Shown here piece after piece: positions 1 through 9,584 of a stretch of 40,359 bases of DNA. Origin of the DNA: Nitrosotalea sp. (GTDB taxonomy: Archaea > Thermoproteota > Nitrososphaeria > Nitrososphaerales > Nitrosopumilaceae); assembly GCA_023252235.1 (NCBI GenBank), contig JAHEXH010000006.1, forward strand, positions 1 to 40,359, read 5' to 3'. Both the position numbers and the translations under genes were made by a program. The notes below the pieces were generated by a model. It searched no databases. It was not told where the DNA came from and saw only the letters and a program-made list of their open reading frames with translations. The stretch's first letter is position 1, and every line of letters begins with the position of its first letter.

Positions 1-2
1 CT

Positions 3-2840
3 TTGAACAAATCATTTCACAGATCACTTACTGACTCACTTGCAATGTCTGACACAGTCAAATTCAGTGGAGGAATAAAGTTTGAAGCCAGAGACACATC
101 AGGCAACCTGATAAGTGGAGCCCACTATACCATAGCTCCAAACCCCAGTGGCGGAACATCGATGACAGTAATAGATGGAGGAGTAAACGATCATGATTCT
201 ATATCAAACGGCAGGGCAGTAGTTTCACCTGTACCATTTGCAAGCTATAATGTGACAATGACAGTCACACCTGCTGGGTACAATGTACTTGGCAACTTTA
301 CCCAGTTTACAGCAGACAACACTCAAGCAAACGGAACTGTAACATTCAGAGTAACTCCCACCAGTGCGAATCTGACATCACTTACAAAGACCGTAATCAC
401 TGATGCACCAAACCTTAGCAGCACTACACTGAACACATGGAAGTCTACATTTAATGCAATCAAGATCAATACCACATCGAGTACAATCACTACAGTCACT
501 GCATTGCCTCCAATGTTGTCTGCTGGAGTTCTAAACCAATCACAGGTAACATTAGCTACATCGAACCAGGCATCAGTTGTATTATCAAAATCATTTGCAA
601 TGAACACCAATGGTTCTGATGTCATACAGACACTTGGTGTTCCAACATATTCTGTTCCAAAGAGCAACAATCTAACCTCTGTAATACCCTCGATAATTGC
701 AACAACAGATACAACAAAACCAGACCAGACAGTAACCACACCACCACTTGACAAGATAGTTTCAGGACAGCAGATGATAATGCCAGTGCAGAGCTCAGCT
801 ATACCCTCAACCGGAGGCCTCAAACAATTAAACGTCCAGTCAAACAAGAGCTCAAGTGCAACAGGAAATGCCATAAACGACTGGTTTGTAATTCATACAG
901 ATAATACACTTCCATCCTCCAAACCAGGACTTCCAAACAATGACAAGCTTACATTATACATCAATGTGACATACCAATACGAGGCAACAGGTAAGGGATT
1001 TGACTGGAGCAAATCATCAAACTTTGCAACACCACCAAAGCTTACACTACAGTTGCCCAGAAATGCACCAAATGTAACAGTGGACTCTCAGGGATGTCCA
1101 GTGTCTGATATCTTTGTATTTGATCCAAACACTGGAAGCTGGACGACAAACTCAGTCAAAATTTTATCATCCACTCCTACAAGCAGTACCACTTGTGATG
1201 TAGTAGTCCAACCACAACACTTCTCACAATTTGCACTTGGTGGACACAGCACTGGTGGAGGAAGCTCAGCAGGCGCAGCTGCATCATCTTCAAGCGGAGG
1301 AGGAACAGGAACTGGTGTAGGTGCATCAACATCTGCAGGACCTGGTGCAAGTGAAGGAGAGTTTGGCGGAAGATTTGCAACAGATCTGAAGATACTTAGA
1401 ATATCATACGACGCATGTGAGACTCACCTAGTCAAGATACTAGTTGCATACTCTGACAACAACCCAAGTGTCATATTGCGAACATCGCTTACTGGAATAA
1501 TCACTGCATCACCTGCAAAAGAGCAACCATATGCTGATGAAAACGAGAATGCCACAATAAAGAAGGTAGTCTATGAGGCAACAATAAGCCAGAAAGAAAA
1601 GACATACGAGGTTATCGTAATGCAGGCAATAGGGCATAACATCAACTCTGTAGGCAAGACTATCGAGATAACAGGATGTAGTGACAACATATCATTTGAG
1701 AACGAGTTTGTTTCCCCAGAAGTTGACCTGAGTGCACCAAAGATATTTGATGTTAAATTCCAGATTGGAAATGGTACCAAGATTCCATCAACTGAGGATA
1801 ATCACTACACTGACTCACAACCAATCTCTGTATTTGCTATCATAGACAGCAAGACACCAATTGACAATGCAGAGATTAGATACATCAAGATGGGAGATTT
1901 GATTACCAATTATAAATCAGTAAAGATGAATGTAGTTTCAATACAAATTACAAACTCGACATATTTGGTTTCAGGAATAATTCCAGCCAACACATTGCAG
2001 GCACCGGCTGTATCATATTGGATTATCATACACAACAATGCAGCAAAGACAACAGACTCTGATCATTATTCAATTGGAGTAAAACCAAGTTATTCTGCAA
2101 AGGGTAAGCTCGAGACAGACATACGACCAACAAGAATAGGAGGTACTATAGATCATCCAGAAGTATACTTTACCAATAATGCAGCTGGACCAGTCTATGG
2201 TTCGGTAGATCTGATAGTTGATGGTAAAGTAGTGTATACTTCACCAGCTCAAATATTTGGTGCAGGACAAACTCAAGTAAACTTGGAGTGGCATTCTTCT
2301 ACTGTAGATCAAATTGTACAACACAGTATATCCTCTAGAGCAGAGTTTTATGACAAGTCATTTGATACTGTGTCATCAACTGTGATATTATTCCCAGGAA
2401 CTCTAACAGAACAACTATCAAACCTAAGCAATATTGGAACGATATCCTTGAATAATCACACAATTGCCAAAGCTACTGTAATCTATTCTTCATTCAAGAG
2501 TGATGGTACACAAGAATATCAAGTAACTGCACCTGATGGTACATGTGTTATAGGGGTAAGTGATAATTGCCTTGTAACAAAATCTACACTTGGATTACCT
2601 GGTAACTTCAAGACTGTAACAATTGGAGATCAAGTATACCGAATACGATATGTTGGAATGAGTGAAGGTGTAGAACGATTCTCTATAACCTCAGTTGATC
2701 CAATAACTGGCTCTTGGCATGTGAGAATAATTAACTCAAAACAAGGACTAGGATCTCAAGCCGAGGCTATTAGTGACATATTTGTCAAAATAAAATACAA
2801 AGACATTGACACATCAAGAATAACTATTCCTTCTAAATGA
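3..2840 (+). CDS. Large secreted/cell-surface protein, 5'-truncated by the window edge
   Basis: Open from the window start; begins inside a thaumarchaeal surface-protein-like 'LTDSLAMSDTV' motif, has a Ser/Gly/Ala-rich linker (GGSSAGAAASSSSGGGTGTGVG) and beta-rich, low-charge composition. The TTG at 3 is probably not the real start. Confidence 0.75.
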   Translation: MNKSFHRSLTDSLAMSDTVKFSGGIKFEARDTSGNLISGAHYTIAPNPSGGTSMTVIDGGVNDHDSISNGRAVVSPVPFASYNVTMTVTPAGYNVLGNFTQFTADNTQANGTVTFRVTPTSANLTSLTKTVITDAPNLSSTTLNTWKSTFNAIKINTTSSTITTVTALPPMLSAGVLNQSQVTLATSNQASVVLSKSFAMNTNGSDVIQTLGVPTYSVPKSNNLTSVIPSIIATTDTTKPDQTVTTPPLDKIVSGQQMIMPVQSSAIPSTGGLKQLNVQSNKSSSATGNAINDWFVIHTDNTLPSSKPGLPNNDKLTLYINVTYQYEATGKGFDWSKSSNFATPPKLTLQLPRNAPNVTVDSQGCPVSDIFVFDPNTGSWTTNSVKILSSTPTSSTTCDVVVQPQHFSQFALGGHSTGGGSSAGAAASSSSGGGTGTGVGASTSAGPGASEGEFGGRFATDLKILRISYDACETHLVKILVAYSDNNPSVILRTSLTGIITASPAKEQPYADENENATIKKVVYEATISQKEKTYEVIVMQAIGHNINSVGKTIEITGCSDNISFENEFVSPEVDLSAPKIFDVKFQIGNGTKIPSTEDNHYTDSQPISVFAIIDSKTPIDNAEIRYIKMGDLITNYKSVKMNVVSIQITNSTYLVSGIIPANTLQAPAVSYWIIIHNNAAKTTDSDHYSIGVKPSYSAKGKLETDIRPTRIGGTIDHPEVYFTNNAAGPVYGSVDLIVDGKVVYTSPAQIFGAGQTQVNLEWHSSTVDQIVQHSISSRAEFYDKSFDTVSSTVILFPGTLTEQLSNLSNIGTISLNNHTIAKATVIYSSFKSDGTQEYQVTAPDGTCVIGVSDNCLVTKSTLGLPGNFKTVTIGDQVYRIRYVGMSEGVERFSITSVDPITGSWHVRIINSKQGLGSQAEAISDIFVKIKYKDIDTSRITIPSK

Positions 2841-3009
2841 TGAAAATATGATTTGAAATAATCCTAATTTCCAATTTTGGAAATTATGTTTTAGAAAAAT
2901 GGCATACTTCATTGACGGTTACTGTAATTTAATTTTCTGACCAATTTGGCACTTTAAAAAGATGATTTTGCCGATCAAGTTATATGTTATAACTAGTTAC
3001 TTCTGAGCA

Positions 3010-4878
3010 ATGCAAGTTACAAAACAATCAGGTCTCATTATGGGATTTCTTGCAGTATTATCGCTTGTATTGCCATTTCATTCTATGGCTTTACCAAATG
3101 TATATGCAACAAATAATATAATTCTCAATGACAGTACATCATGTGCTTTAGTAGGAGGTGCTTGGACGACAGATTCAGGAGGAAATAATGTATGTGATAT
3201 TTTTTCACTCACATTGGTATCAGGTGATATACTAACAATACCTGCTGGATCTAATGTTGATGTGCTTGGTACTGTAATAATACCTGCTGGTGCACTAGTT
3301 GATATTTCAAATCAATTATCAGTTCATGGTACTCTTGATAATAGTGGAACTATGATTGTAGAACCTGGAGCATTCTTTTTCCCACTTGCTGGTAGTATTA
3401 TTACAAATCATGGCTCTATAATAATTGGTGATGGAGGTCTGCTTACTACTAATTTTAGCTTTACAAATTTTGGTAGCATTATAGTGAATGGTCAAGGACA
3501 GCTTGACATTATTGGAACTTTTACTAATAATGCAGGCGGTGTAATTACTCTCAATAATCCACTTCATGATTCTTTTACATTACTTGATGAAAGCGGTGTA
3601 TTCAATAATGCTGGTCAAATTATTAATAGAGGTGTACTCTATAATATCGCTGCAACGTATACTAACAGTGCTTTCATTAATAACAACGGCGGTCAACTTA
3701 CAAATGATAACTCGTTCACAAATGCTGGTACTATACTAAACTGTAATGGTATTCTAGATGGAGCATCTCCAGTAACTTTAGGCACAATCATACCGCTCCC
3801 ACCTTCAACAACTTGTAATCAAATTTCTTCATCAACAACTGTAACACTTAATCCATCAACAATTCCGATTGGAAGTTTTACTACAGTATTAGTTCAGGTA
3901 ACAGGTTCATCACCAACTGGTTCTATAGTGTTTTCAGATTCTACTGGTACATTTAGTCCAGCATCCTGTACTCTAGATTCATCAGGACAATGTTCAGTAT
4001 CATATATGCCAACAACTACAGGTCCAGTTACAATCACTGCAACGTATTACGATGATCAAAATAATCTTGCAAGTGCCGACAGTAAACTACTTACAGTTGT
4101 TAGTTCAGGTTCTAATCCAACGCCTACCACAACTACAGTTTCATCATCACTTAATCCATCCACATTAGGTCAGCCAGTTACGTTTACAGCTGCTATTACT
4201 CCATCTACTGCAACTGGAACAGTCCAATTCCAAATTAATGGCACAAACTTTGGTTCTCCTATCTCATTGTCTGCTGGTCAAGCAGTTCTTACAACATCTC
4301 TGTTACCACTAGGAGTTGACAACATCTCTGTAGTATATTCAGGTGATTCCAACTTTAATCCAAGTACTTCAAGTATTGTGAAAATATCAGTTCATGGTCC
4401 AACCAAAGGCAAAGTGACTGGTGAGGGTCATCTTGGAAAGTATGTTCACTTTGAATTTGATGTCAAGTCAAAAGATGGCAAAACATTCAAGGGTCATCTA
4501 GAGTATAATGACAAATCTAAAAAGATTGATCTTGACAGCAAAAAGATAACTCTGCTTTCAGTGTACAATTCATTCACAAATGCCACATTTGTTGGTCAGG
4601 CAAAGTTGGATGATCATAGCGGCAAATTATCTACATTCTTGGTACAAGTAACTGATACTGATAAACCAGGAAGTCATGACGATGATGAAAAATCAGCACA
4701 TGATATGTTTTCAATTATTCTAATGGACAGCACTGGTGCAGTAACTTATCAAAACTCGGGAACTGTACAAGGACATATCGAGATTGATAAACTAACAGAC
4801 AAAGATGATGACCATAATGGTGATAACCATAGTAATGATCACAATGGTCATGGTGATGATCATCACGATAAGAAATAG
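3010..4878 (+). CDS. Secreted protein with signal peptide, beta-repeat region, two Ig-like repeat domains and a His/Asp/Asn-rich C-terminal tail
   Basis: N-terminal hydrophobic signal (MGFLAVLSLVLPFHSMALPNVYA); Ig-like repeats (SSTTVTLNPSTIPIG..., TTTTVSSSLNPSTLGQPVTFTAAI...YSGDSNFNPSTS); tail DKDDDHNGDNHSNDHNGHGDDHHDKK. Confidence 0.8.
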   Translation: MQVTKQSGLIMGFLAVLSLVLPFHSMALPNVYATNNIILNDSTSCALVGGAWTTDSGGNNVCDIFSLTLVSGDILTIPAGSNVDVLGTVIIPAGALVDISNQLSVHGTLDNSGTMIVEPGAFFFPLAGSIITNHGSIIIGDGGLLTTNFSFTNFGSIIVNGQGQLDIIGTFTNNAGGVITLNNPLHDSFTLLDESGVFNNAGQIINRGVLYNIAATYTNSAFINNNGGQLTNDNSFTNAGTILNCNGILDGASPVTLGTIIPLPPSTTCNQISSSTTVTLNPSTIPIGSFTTVLVQVTGSSPTGSIVFSDSTGTFSPASCTLDSSGQCSVSYMPTTTGPVTITATYYDDQNNLASADSKLLTVVSSGSNPTPTTTTVSSSLNPSTLGQPVTFTAAITPSTATGTVQFQINGTNFGSPISLSAGQAVLTTSLLPLGVDNISVVYSGDSNFNPSTSSIVKISVHGPTKGKVTGEGHLGKYVHFEFDVKSKDGKTFKGHLEYNDKSKKIDLDSKKITLLSVYNSFTNATFVGQAKLDDHSGKLSTFLVQVTDTDKPGSHDDDEKSAHDMFSIILMDSTGAVTYQNSGTVQGHIEIDKLTDKDDDHNGDNHSNDHNGHGDDHHDKK

Positions 4879-4914
4879 ATAAATAATTTTTAAAATTTAA
4901 TTTTTCTAAAATTT

Positions 4915-6372
4915 TTATGGAAATGCAGTAGATTGTGCAAGATGGGAATCAAGATCTGATATCTTTATTCTCTCTTGACTCATAGAGTCCCTATTTCTAA
5001 CAGTTACTGTATCATCCTGTAGTGTCTGGTGATCAATTGTTATGGCAAAAGGAGCCCCTATCTCATCAAGTCTTCTATATCTTCTTCCTATGGCACCAGA
5101 ATGATCCAAAAATGCATCATATTTTTTTCTTAACATTATGTAAACATCTTCTGTTTTTTCTGCAAGACCATCTTTTTTTACAAGTGATAACACCCCAACA
5201 TGAATTGGTGCTAAATATGACTCCAAAGAGAGAACAATTCTATCATTTTCCTTGTCCTCTCGCATTCTGTGCTCTATCATGGTATACAAACTTCGATCTA
5301 TACCCATTGATATCTCAAACACATGAGGCAAAACCTTTGTCTCATCATCCATGACTTCGAATTTTTCCTTGCTTGCACCTGCATGACTCTTTAGGTCATA
5401 ATCCGACCTGTAGTTACATGCAACAAGCTCAAGCCAACCTGTAGTAGTCTCTACTTCAAAATCAAAAGCAACTGTTGCGTAGAATGCCTTTTCTTTTTCC
5501 CCGAGTTTTCTAAATCTGCTTTTGTTTACATCAATGCCAGTTTTTTGATAAAATTCAACAAGCAAGCCAAGATAATATGCCACAAGCTTGTTTGGAATAG
5601 TTCCAGAATCTAGAGCTTCCTTGCAAGTCATACTCTTTATTGTATCATCAACCATTATTCTGATCTGGGTATTTTCAACCTCTGAGAATTTTGATAAATC
5701 ATCAAGCTTCTCAGGATTACAAAAGACTTCGATCTCTGCCTGATAGAATTCTCTTAGTCTTAAAAGACTCTGTCTTGGAGAGATCTCATTTCTAAAGCTC
5801 TTTCCAATCTGTGCAATTCCGATTGGGAGTTTTCCCCTCATTGTTTTAAAGAGTCTTGGAAAATCCACAAAAATGGACTGACATGTCTCTGGCCTGAGAT
5901 ATGCAGATTCTCCCTGAGCTCCTATTCCAACCTTAAACATCATGTTGAATTTCTTGATACCTTCAAAACTTCCCTTGCACTTTGGACACGTGATTTTTCT
6001 CTCTTCTATTACTTTATCAAATTCTACCACGTCCGCATTTTCAGGAACTGTAATTGACGTAATTTCTTCTATCATCTTATCTGCTCTAAAAATTGATTTA
6101 CATTTAGTACAAGTTGCAATAGGATCAGCAAAACTTGCAAGATGGCCAGATGCTACAAAGACATTTTGTGACATAATCTGTGAACCATCAATCTCCCACA
6201 TTCTGTCTCTTCTGACCAGTTCCCTTCTCCATAATTCTATGAATTTATTCTTCAAGCTAACTCCTGTTGGACCATATTCCCAAAAACCTGCGTGAGCATC
6301 TGAATAAATCTCACAGCTAGGAAAATAGAATCCACGCTCCAGTGCAAGTTGCATTATTTGATCATAATTCAT
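4915..6372 (-). CDS. glyS: Glycyl-tRNA synthetase (archaeal/eukaryotic alpha2 type)
   Basis: Class II aaRS motifs: FWEYGPTGVSLKNKFIELW, RPETCQSIFVDF, GIAQIGKSFRNEISPRQSLLRLREFYQAEIEVF, VFEISMGIDRSLY. Confidence 0.93.
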   Translation of the reverse strand: MNYDQIMQLALERGFYFPSCEIYSDAHAGFWEYGPTGVSLKNKFIELWRRELVRRDRMWEIDGSQIMSQNVFVASGHLASFADPIATCTKCKSIFRADKMIEEITSITVPENADVVEFDKVIEERKITCPKCKGSFEGIKKFNMMFKVGIGAQGESAYLRPETCQSIFVDFPRLFKTMRGKLPIGIAQIGKSFRNEISPRQSLLRLREFYQAEIEVFCNPEKLDDLSKFSEVENTQIRIMVDDTIKSMTCKEALDSGTIPNKLVAYYLGLLVEFYQKTGIDVNKSRFRKLGEKEKAFYATVAFDFEVETTTGWLELVACNYRSDYDLKSHAGASKEKFEVMDDETKVLPHVFEISMGIDRSLYTMIEHRMREDKENDRIVLSLESYLAPIHVGVLSLVKKDGLAEKTEDVYIMLRKKYDAFLDHSGAIGRRYRRLDEIGAPFAITIDHQTLQDDTVTVRNRDSMSQERIKISDLDSHLAQSTAFP

Positions 6373-6396
6373 AATATCACTTTCAACTCTACTAAA

Positions 6397-7239
6397 TTAA
6401 GCCAATTCTTTTGCCTTATTCAAGTTTCCAATATCATCACGTCTTTCATCAATGGGAGTCTCTAAAATTATTGGAATTTTTTTACGATTTATGAATTTTA
6501 TAATATGACCTAGTCCTTTCTCTCCTATATGACCTAATCCTATATGCTCATGTCTGTCCAAGTTGCATCCCAATTCTCCCTTTGAATCATTCAAGTGTAA
6601 AATTTTAAGGTGTTCAAAACCTACTGATTTATCTAATTTTTCAAGTGTTGATTTTGCATCTTTCTCAGTTCTCATATCATAACCTGCAGCAAAAGCATGG
6701 CATGTATCAAAACAAATGCCAAATCTCTTTGCAGGTTTTAGCTGAAATAGAATAGAAGCAAGCTGATCAAGATCTGAACCTACACTATTTTTCTGACCTG
6801 CGGTATTTTCAAGAAGAATCATTACATCGTCTGAGGTTTCAACAGCAGCTTTTGTAAATGCTTTTACCAACATTTCGATTCCTTTCTTGTCTCCTTCACC
6901 CTTATGACTTCCCAAGTGTGCAACTATGTAAGGAATTCCAAGTTTACTGCATCTTTTTATCTCATCTATGAGAGAACCTAAGGATCTTGCAAAGGGATCA
7001 TCCTCTGGTGAAGAAAGATTTGGTAAATATGGCATGTGGGCTACGGTAGAAAATCTATCAATCTTGCTTGCAGCAAGTTTTTCTTTAAAACTAGAAACAT
7101 CTTTACTTGTTAGAGGTTTTGCAGCCCACCCACGAGGATTACGAGTAAATATTTGAAATGCTGTGCATCCAGTTGCAACTGCATTGTCAACTGCTCTATC
7201 GATTGAGCCTGCGATGGATACGTGCAATCCAACCTGCAT
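6397..7239 (-). CDS. nfo: Endonuclease IV (deoxyribonuclease IV, AP endonuclease)
   Basis: MQVGLHVSIAGSIDRAVDNA, AFQIFTRNPRGW, HLGSHKGEG, LLENTAGQ, GICFDTCHAFAAGYD, HLNDSKGELGCNLDRHEHIGLGHIG: canonical Nfo motifs. Confidence 0.95.
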   Translation of the reverse strand: MQVGLHVSIAGSIDRAVDNAVATGCTAFQIFTRNPRGWAAKPLTSKDVSSFKEKLAASKIDRFSTVAHMPYLPNLSSPEDDPFARSLGSLIDEIKRCSKLGIPYIVAHLGSHKGEGDKKGIEMLVKAFTKAAVETSDDVMILLENTAGQKNSVGSDLDQLASILFQLKPAKRFGICFDTCHAFAAGYDMRTEKDAKSTLEKLDKSVGFEHLKILHLNDSKGELGCNLDRHEHIGLGHIGEKGLGHIIKFINRKKIPIILETPIDERRDDIGNLNKAKELA

Positions 7240-7365
7240 GCCACTAATTCATTTGAGGATAATTTAAACTCGTATGGAATAATTTGAAAAATACCTGATC
7301 ATGATAAAACACTAGTCAATTGGCAAGATAATCAAATTTTTAAGGTTAGCAAGAACAAAGAAAAC

Positions 7366-8376
7366 ATGCTAAAAATTGGAATAAAGGATCTAGCAAAATA
7401 TCCTTTTCTGACAGAAGCTGGCCAATATCTAGCAAATACGGGATTGAGTCTTGAACAACTTGGTCATCCTGACTGGAAACCTATCGTAGAGAAAGCATAT
7501 GGTAGGATTGTTGTTGCATCATCTGGCCAAATCTATGGATCTGATCTAGAGTCATTGGATAACGATTCTGAATTACTTTCTTTCATCGTGGCTATAATAT
7601 TGCTCAAGTCGGCAGGTATTGCTACACTAATCAGAAGGTTCTCTCTGGCAGAAGCCAGAAGAGCTGAAAGATACTTGCAACAGGATCTTTGGGTAAGCAG
7701 AGATAAAAAAAACCTAGAACTTCCCTTAAAAATAATCAGAGATCTGTTTGCAGTTAATGTGTCAATTGATAACGATGAATTTGTAATCAAAGTACCTGAT
7801 TATCTACAACGAGCTGTACATTTTCATGAAAAGGAATGGAAATTGGTTAATCGTAGAGTGTCAAATGGTTTTGTTTATCTGACTGCCCATGAGACAGTCA
7901 GATTGATACGTGCAGAACTTGGAGAATACATTAATGGAAAAATTCAATCAATCAACATCGAATCTATCCCGCAAGGCTTTAAGCAAAGAGTTGATGACTT
8001 GGTTTTACTTGCCAAAAAGTTTTCAGATACAACCTATGTTTCTTCAGAATATCCACCATGTGTAAAACATGGAATTGAAGTCCTTGAAAAGGGAGAAAAC
8101 TTGCCGCATTCAGGCAGATTCTTACTTGCTACATATCTTCTCTCAAAGGGTCAAACAGTTGATCAAATTGCTCCTCTATTCAAAAATGCTCCTGATTATA
8201 ACGAAAGAACCACAAAATATCAATTAGAACATATCTCTGGCTCATCTGGAAGTGGAACCAAATACCAATGTCCGTCATGTGAAAAGTTAAGAAGTGAAAA
8301 TCTATGTTTTGCTACATCTGACTGTGATGGAATAATTAATCCAATACAATTTGGTAAAAAGAGGAAAAATCCATGA
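7366..8376 (+). CDS. priL: DNA primase large subunit (PriL)
   Basis: C-terminal Fe-S-type cysteine pattern (PPCVKHGIEVL ... CPSCEKLRSENLCFATSDCDG); ATGA overlap with the following priS. Confidence 0.87.
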   Translation: MLKIGIKDLAKYPFLTEAGQYLANTGLSLEQLGHPDWKPIVEKAYGRIVVASSGQIYGSDLESLDNDSELLSFIVAIILLKSAGIATLIRRFSLAEARRAERYLQQDLWVSRDKKNLELPLKIIRDLFAVNVSIDNDEFVIKVPDYLQRAVHFHEKEWKLVNRRVSNGFVYLTAHETVRLIRAELGEYINGKIQSINIESIPQGFKQRVDDLVLLAKKFSDTTYVSSEYPPCVKHGIEVLEKGENLPHSGRFLLATYLLSKGQTVDQIAPLFKNAPDYNERTTKYQLEHISGSSGSGTKYQCPSCEKLRSENLCFATSDCDGIINPIQFGKKRKNP

Positions 8377-9497
8377 ATGAAAAAAATGCCTTGTTGATAG
8401 AATCTGCATTCAAGGAATATTATTTCAATCGTTTTGATCTGATACATGTTCCAAAAAAAGCTACAGAAAGAGAATTTGGATATCAAAAATTTAACTCTGG
8501 AATGACTAGACATCTAGTTATAAAAAATGACAAGGAGCTTCATCTCTTATTGATGAAAGAGATTCCATCTGATGTATATTGTTCAAATGCATACTATACG
8601 TTTCCAAATCTTTCAATGTCAGAAAAAGATTGGAAAGGAGCTGACTTGATCTTTGATATAGATGCAAAGGACTTGGCTTTACCATGTAGAAAAGATCATA
8701 CGGTCTTCAAGTGTGGTTCATGCAATAACTCTATGATTAATTTCCAATCCCAATGTCCTAAATGCGGTTCCACAAAGTTTGAGACTGTATCTGTAAGTTG
8801 TAAAATTTGTATTTCAGAATCTAAAAAAGAGGTGACAAAGCTTGTTGACATCTTAACATTTGACTTGAATATCAAAAAAGAGGAGATCGAGGTATATTTT
8901 TCTGGAAATGAGGGATTTCATATACGCGTAACAAATAGCGATTACGAACCATTAGGTTCTCAAGAAAGGGCTGACCTTGTAGACTATATCATGTTCAATG
9001 GGGCAATACCTGAATCCTTTGGAATGCGCAGACAAAATAATTCCAAGGCCTCTCTTCCTACCCTTGACGAAAAAGGATGGAGGGGTAGGATTGCCCATAG
9101 ATTATTTACATCAAAATCCAAGGCACCTAAAATAACCAAGGAAATACTTTCTAATGGTTATTCTGCATTTCAAATACAGTTAGAAGAAATCAAGAAAACA
9201 ATGGGAGTAAGAGTGGATCCAAAAGTAACTATGGATATTCATCGAATATTCCGACTTGAGGGCTCTATAAACAGCAAAAGTGGTCTTTCAAAGATTCAAT
9301 GTGTTGATTTAGACTCTTTTGATCCATTTTTAGAAGCATGCTTACTTGGTGATGACGCTGTAGAGATTTTAGCAGATTGTCCATTACAAATTAGACTCAA
9401 GAATAAGAAATTTGGACCATACAAGAACGAGGTAGTTTCTTTACCGAAATATGCTGCAGTTTACATGCTATGCAAAGGCTTGGGTAGTGCAATTTGA
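8373..9497 (+). CDS. priS: DNA primase small (catalytic) subunit (PriS)
   Basis: Catalytic DID motif (DLIFDIDAKDL), zinc motif CGSC...CPKCG, YFSGNEGFHIRV, and DIHRIFRLEGSINSKSGL. Confidence 0.93.
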   Translation: MNEKNALLIESAFKEYYFNRFDLIHVPKKATEREFGYQKFNSGMTRHLVIKNDKELHLLLMKEIPSDVYCSNAYYTFPNLSMSEKDWKGADLIFDIDAKDLALPCRKDHTVFKCGSCNNSMINFQSQCPKCGSTKFETVSVSCKICISESKKEVTKLVDILTFDLNIKKEEIEVYFSGNEGFHIRVTNSDYEPLGSQERADLVDYIMFNGAIPESFGMRRQNNSKASLPTLDEKGWRGRIAHRLFTSKSKAPKITKEILSNGYSAFQIQLEEIKKTMGVRVDPKVTMDIHRIFRLEGSINSKSGLSKIQCVDLDSFDPFLEACLLGDDAVEILADCPLQIRLKNKKFGPYKNEVVSLPKYAAVYMLCKGLGSAI

Positions 9498-9584
9498 AGA
9501 ATCATGCTATTTGACTTATTAATGGTGTTTTCGAAAAGAAATTGGGTAAGACATTAATTTGACACAAAGGAAGGTAGCCTGATT

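Noticed and set aside
323-874. 183-aa minus-strand ORF within the first surface-protein gene
   Set aside because: Fully antisense to a clearly coding low-complexity beta-rich gene; no recognisable domain. The other antisense ORFs in the track (e.g. 1177-1380, 20031-20381, 28790-29317, 33377-33697) were rejected for the same reason.
1240-1380. Ser/Gly/Ala-rich stretch considered as a tandem repeat array
   Set aside because: Low-complexity linker coding sequence without a regular repeat unit at the DNA level.
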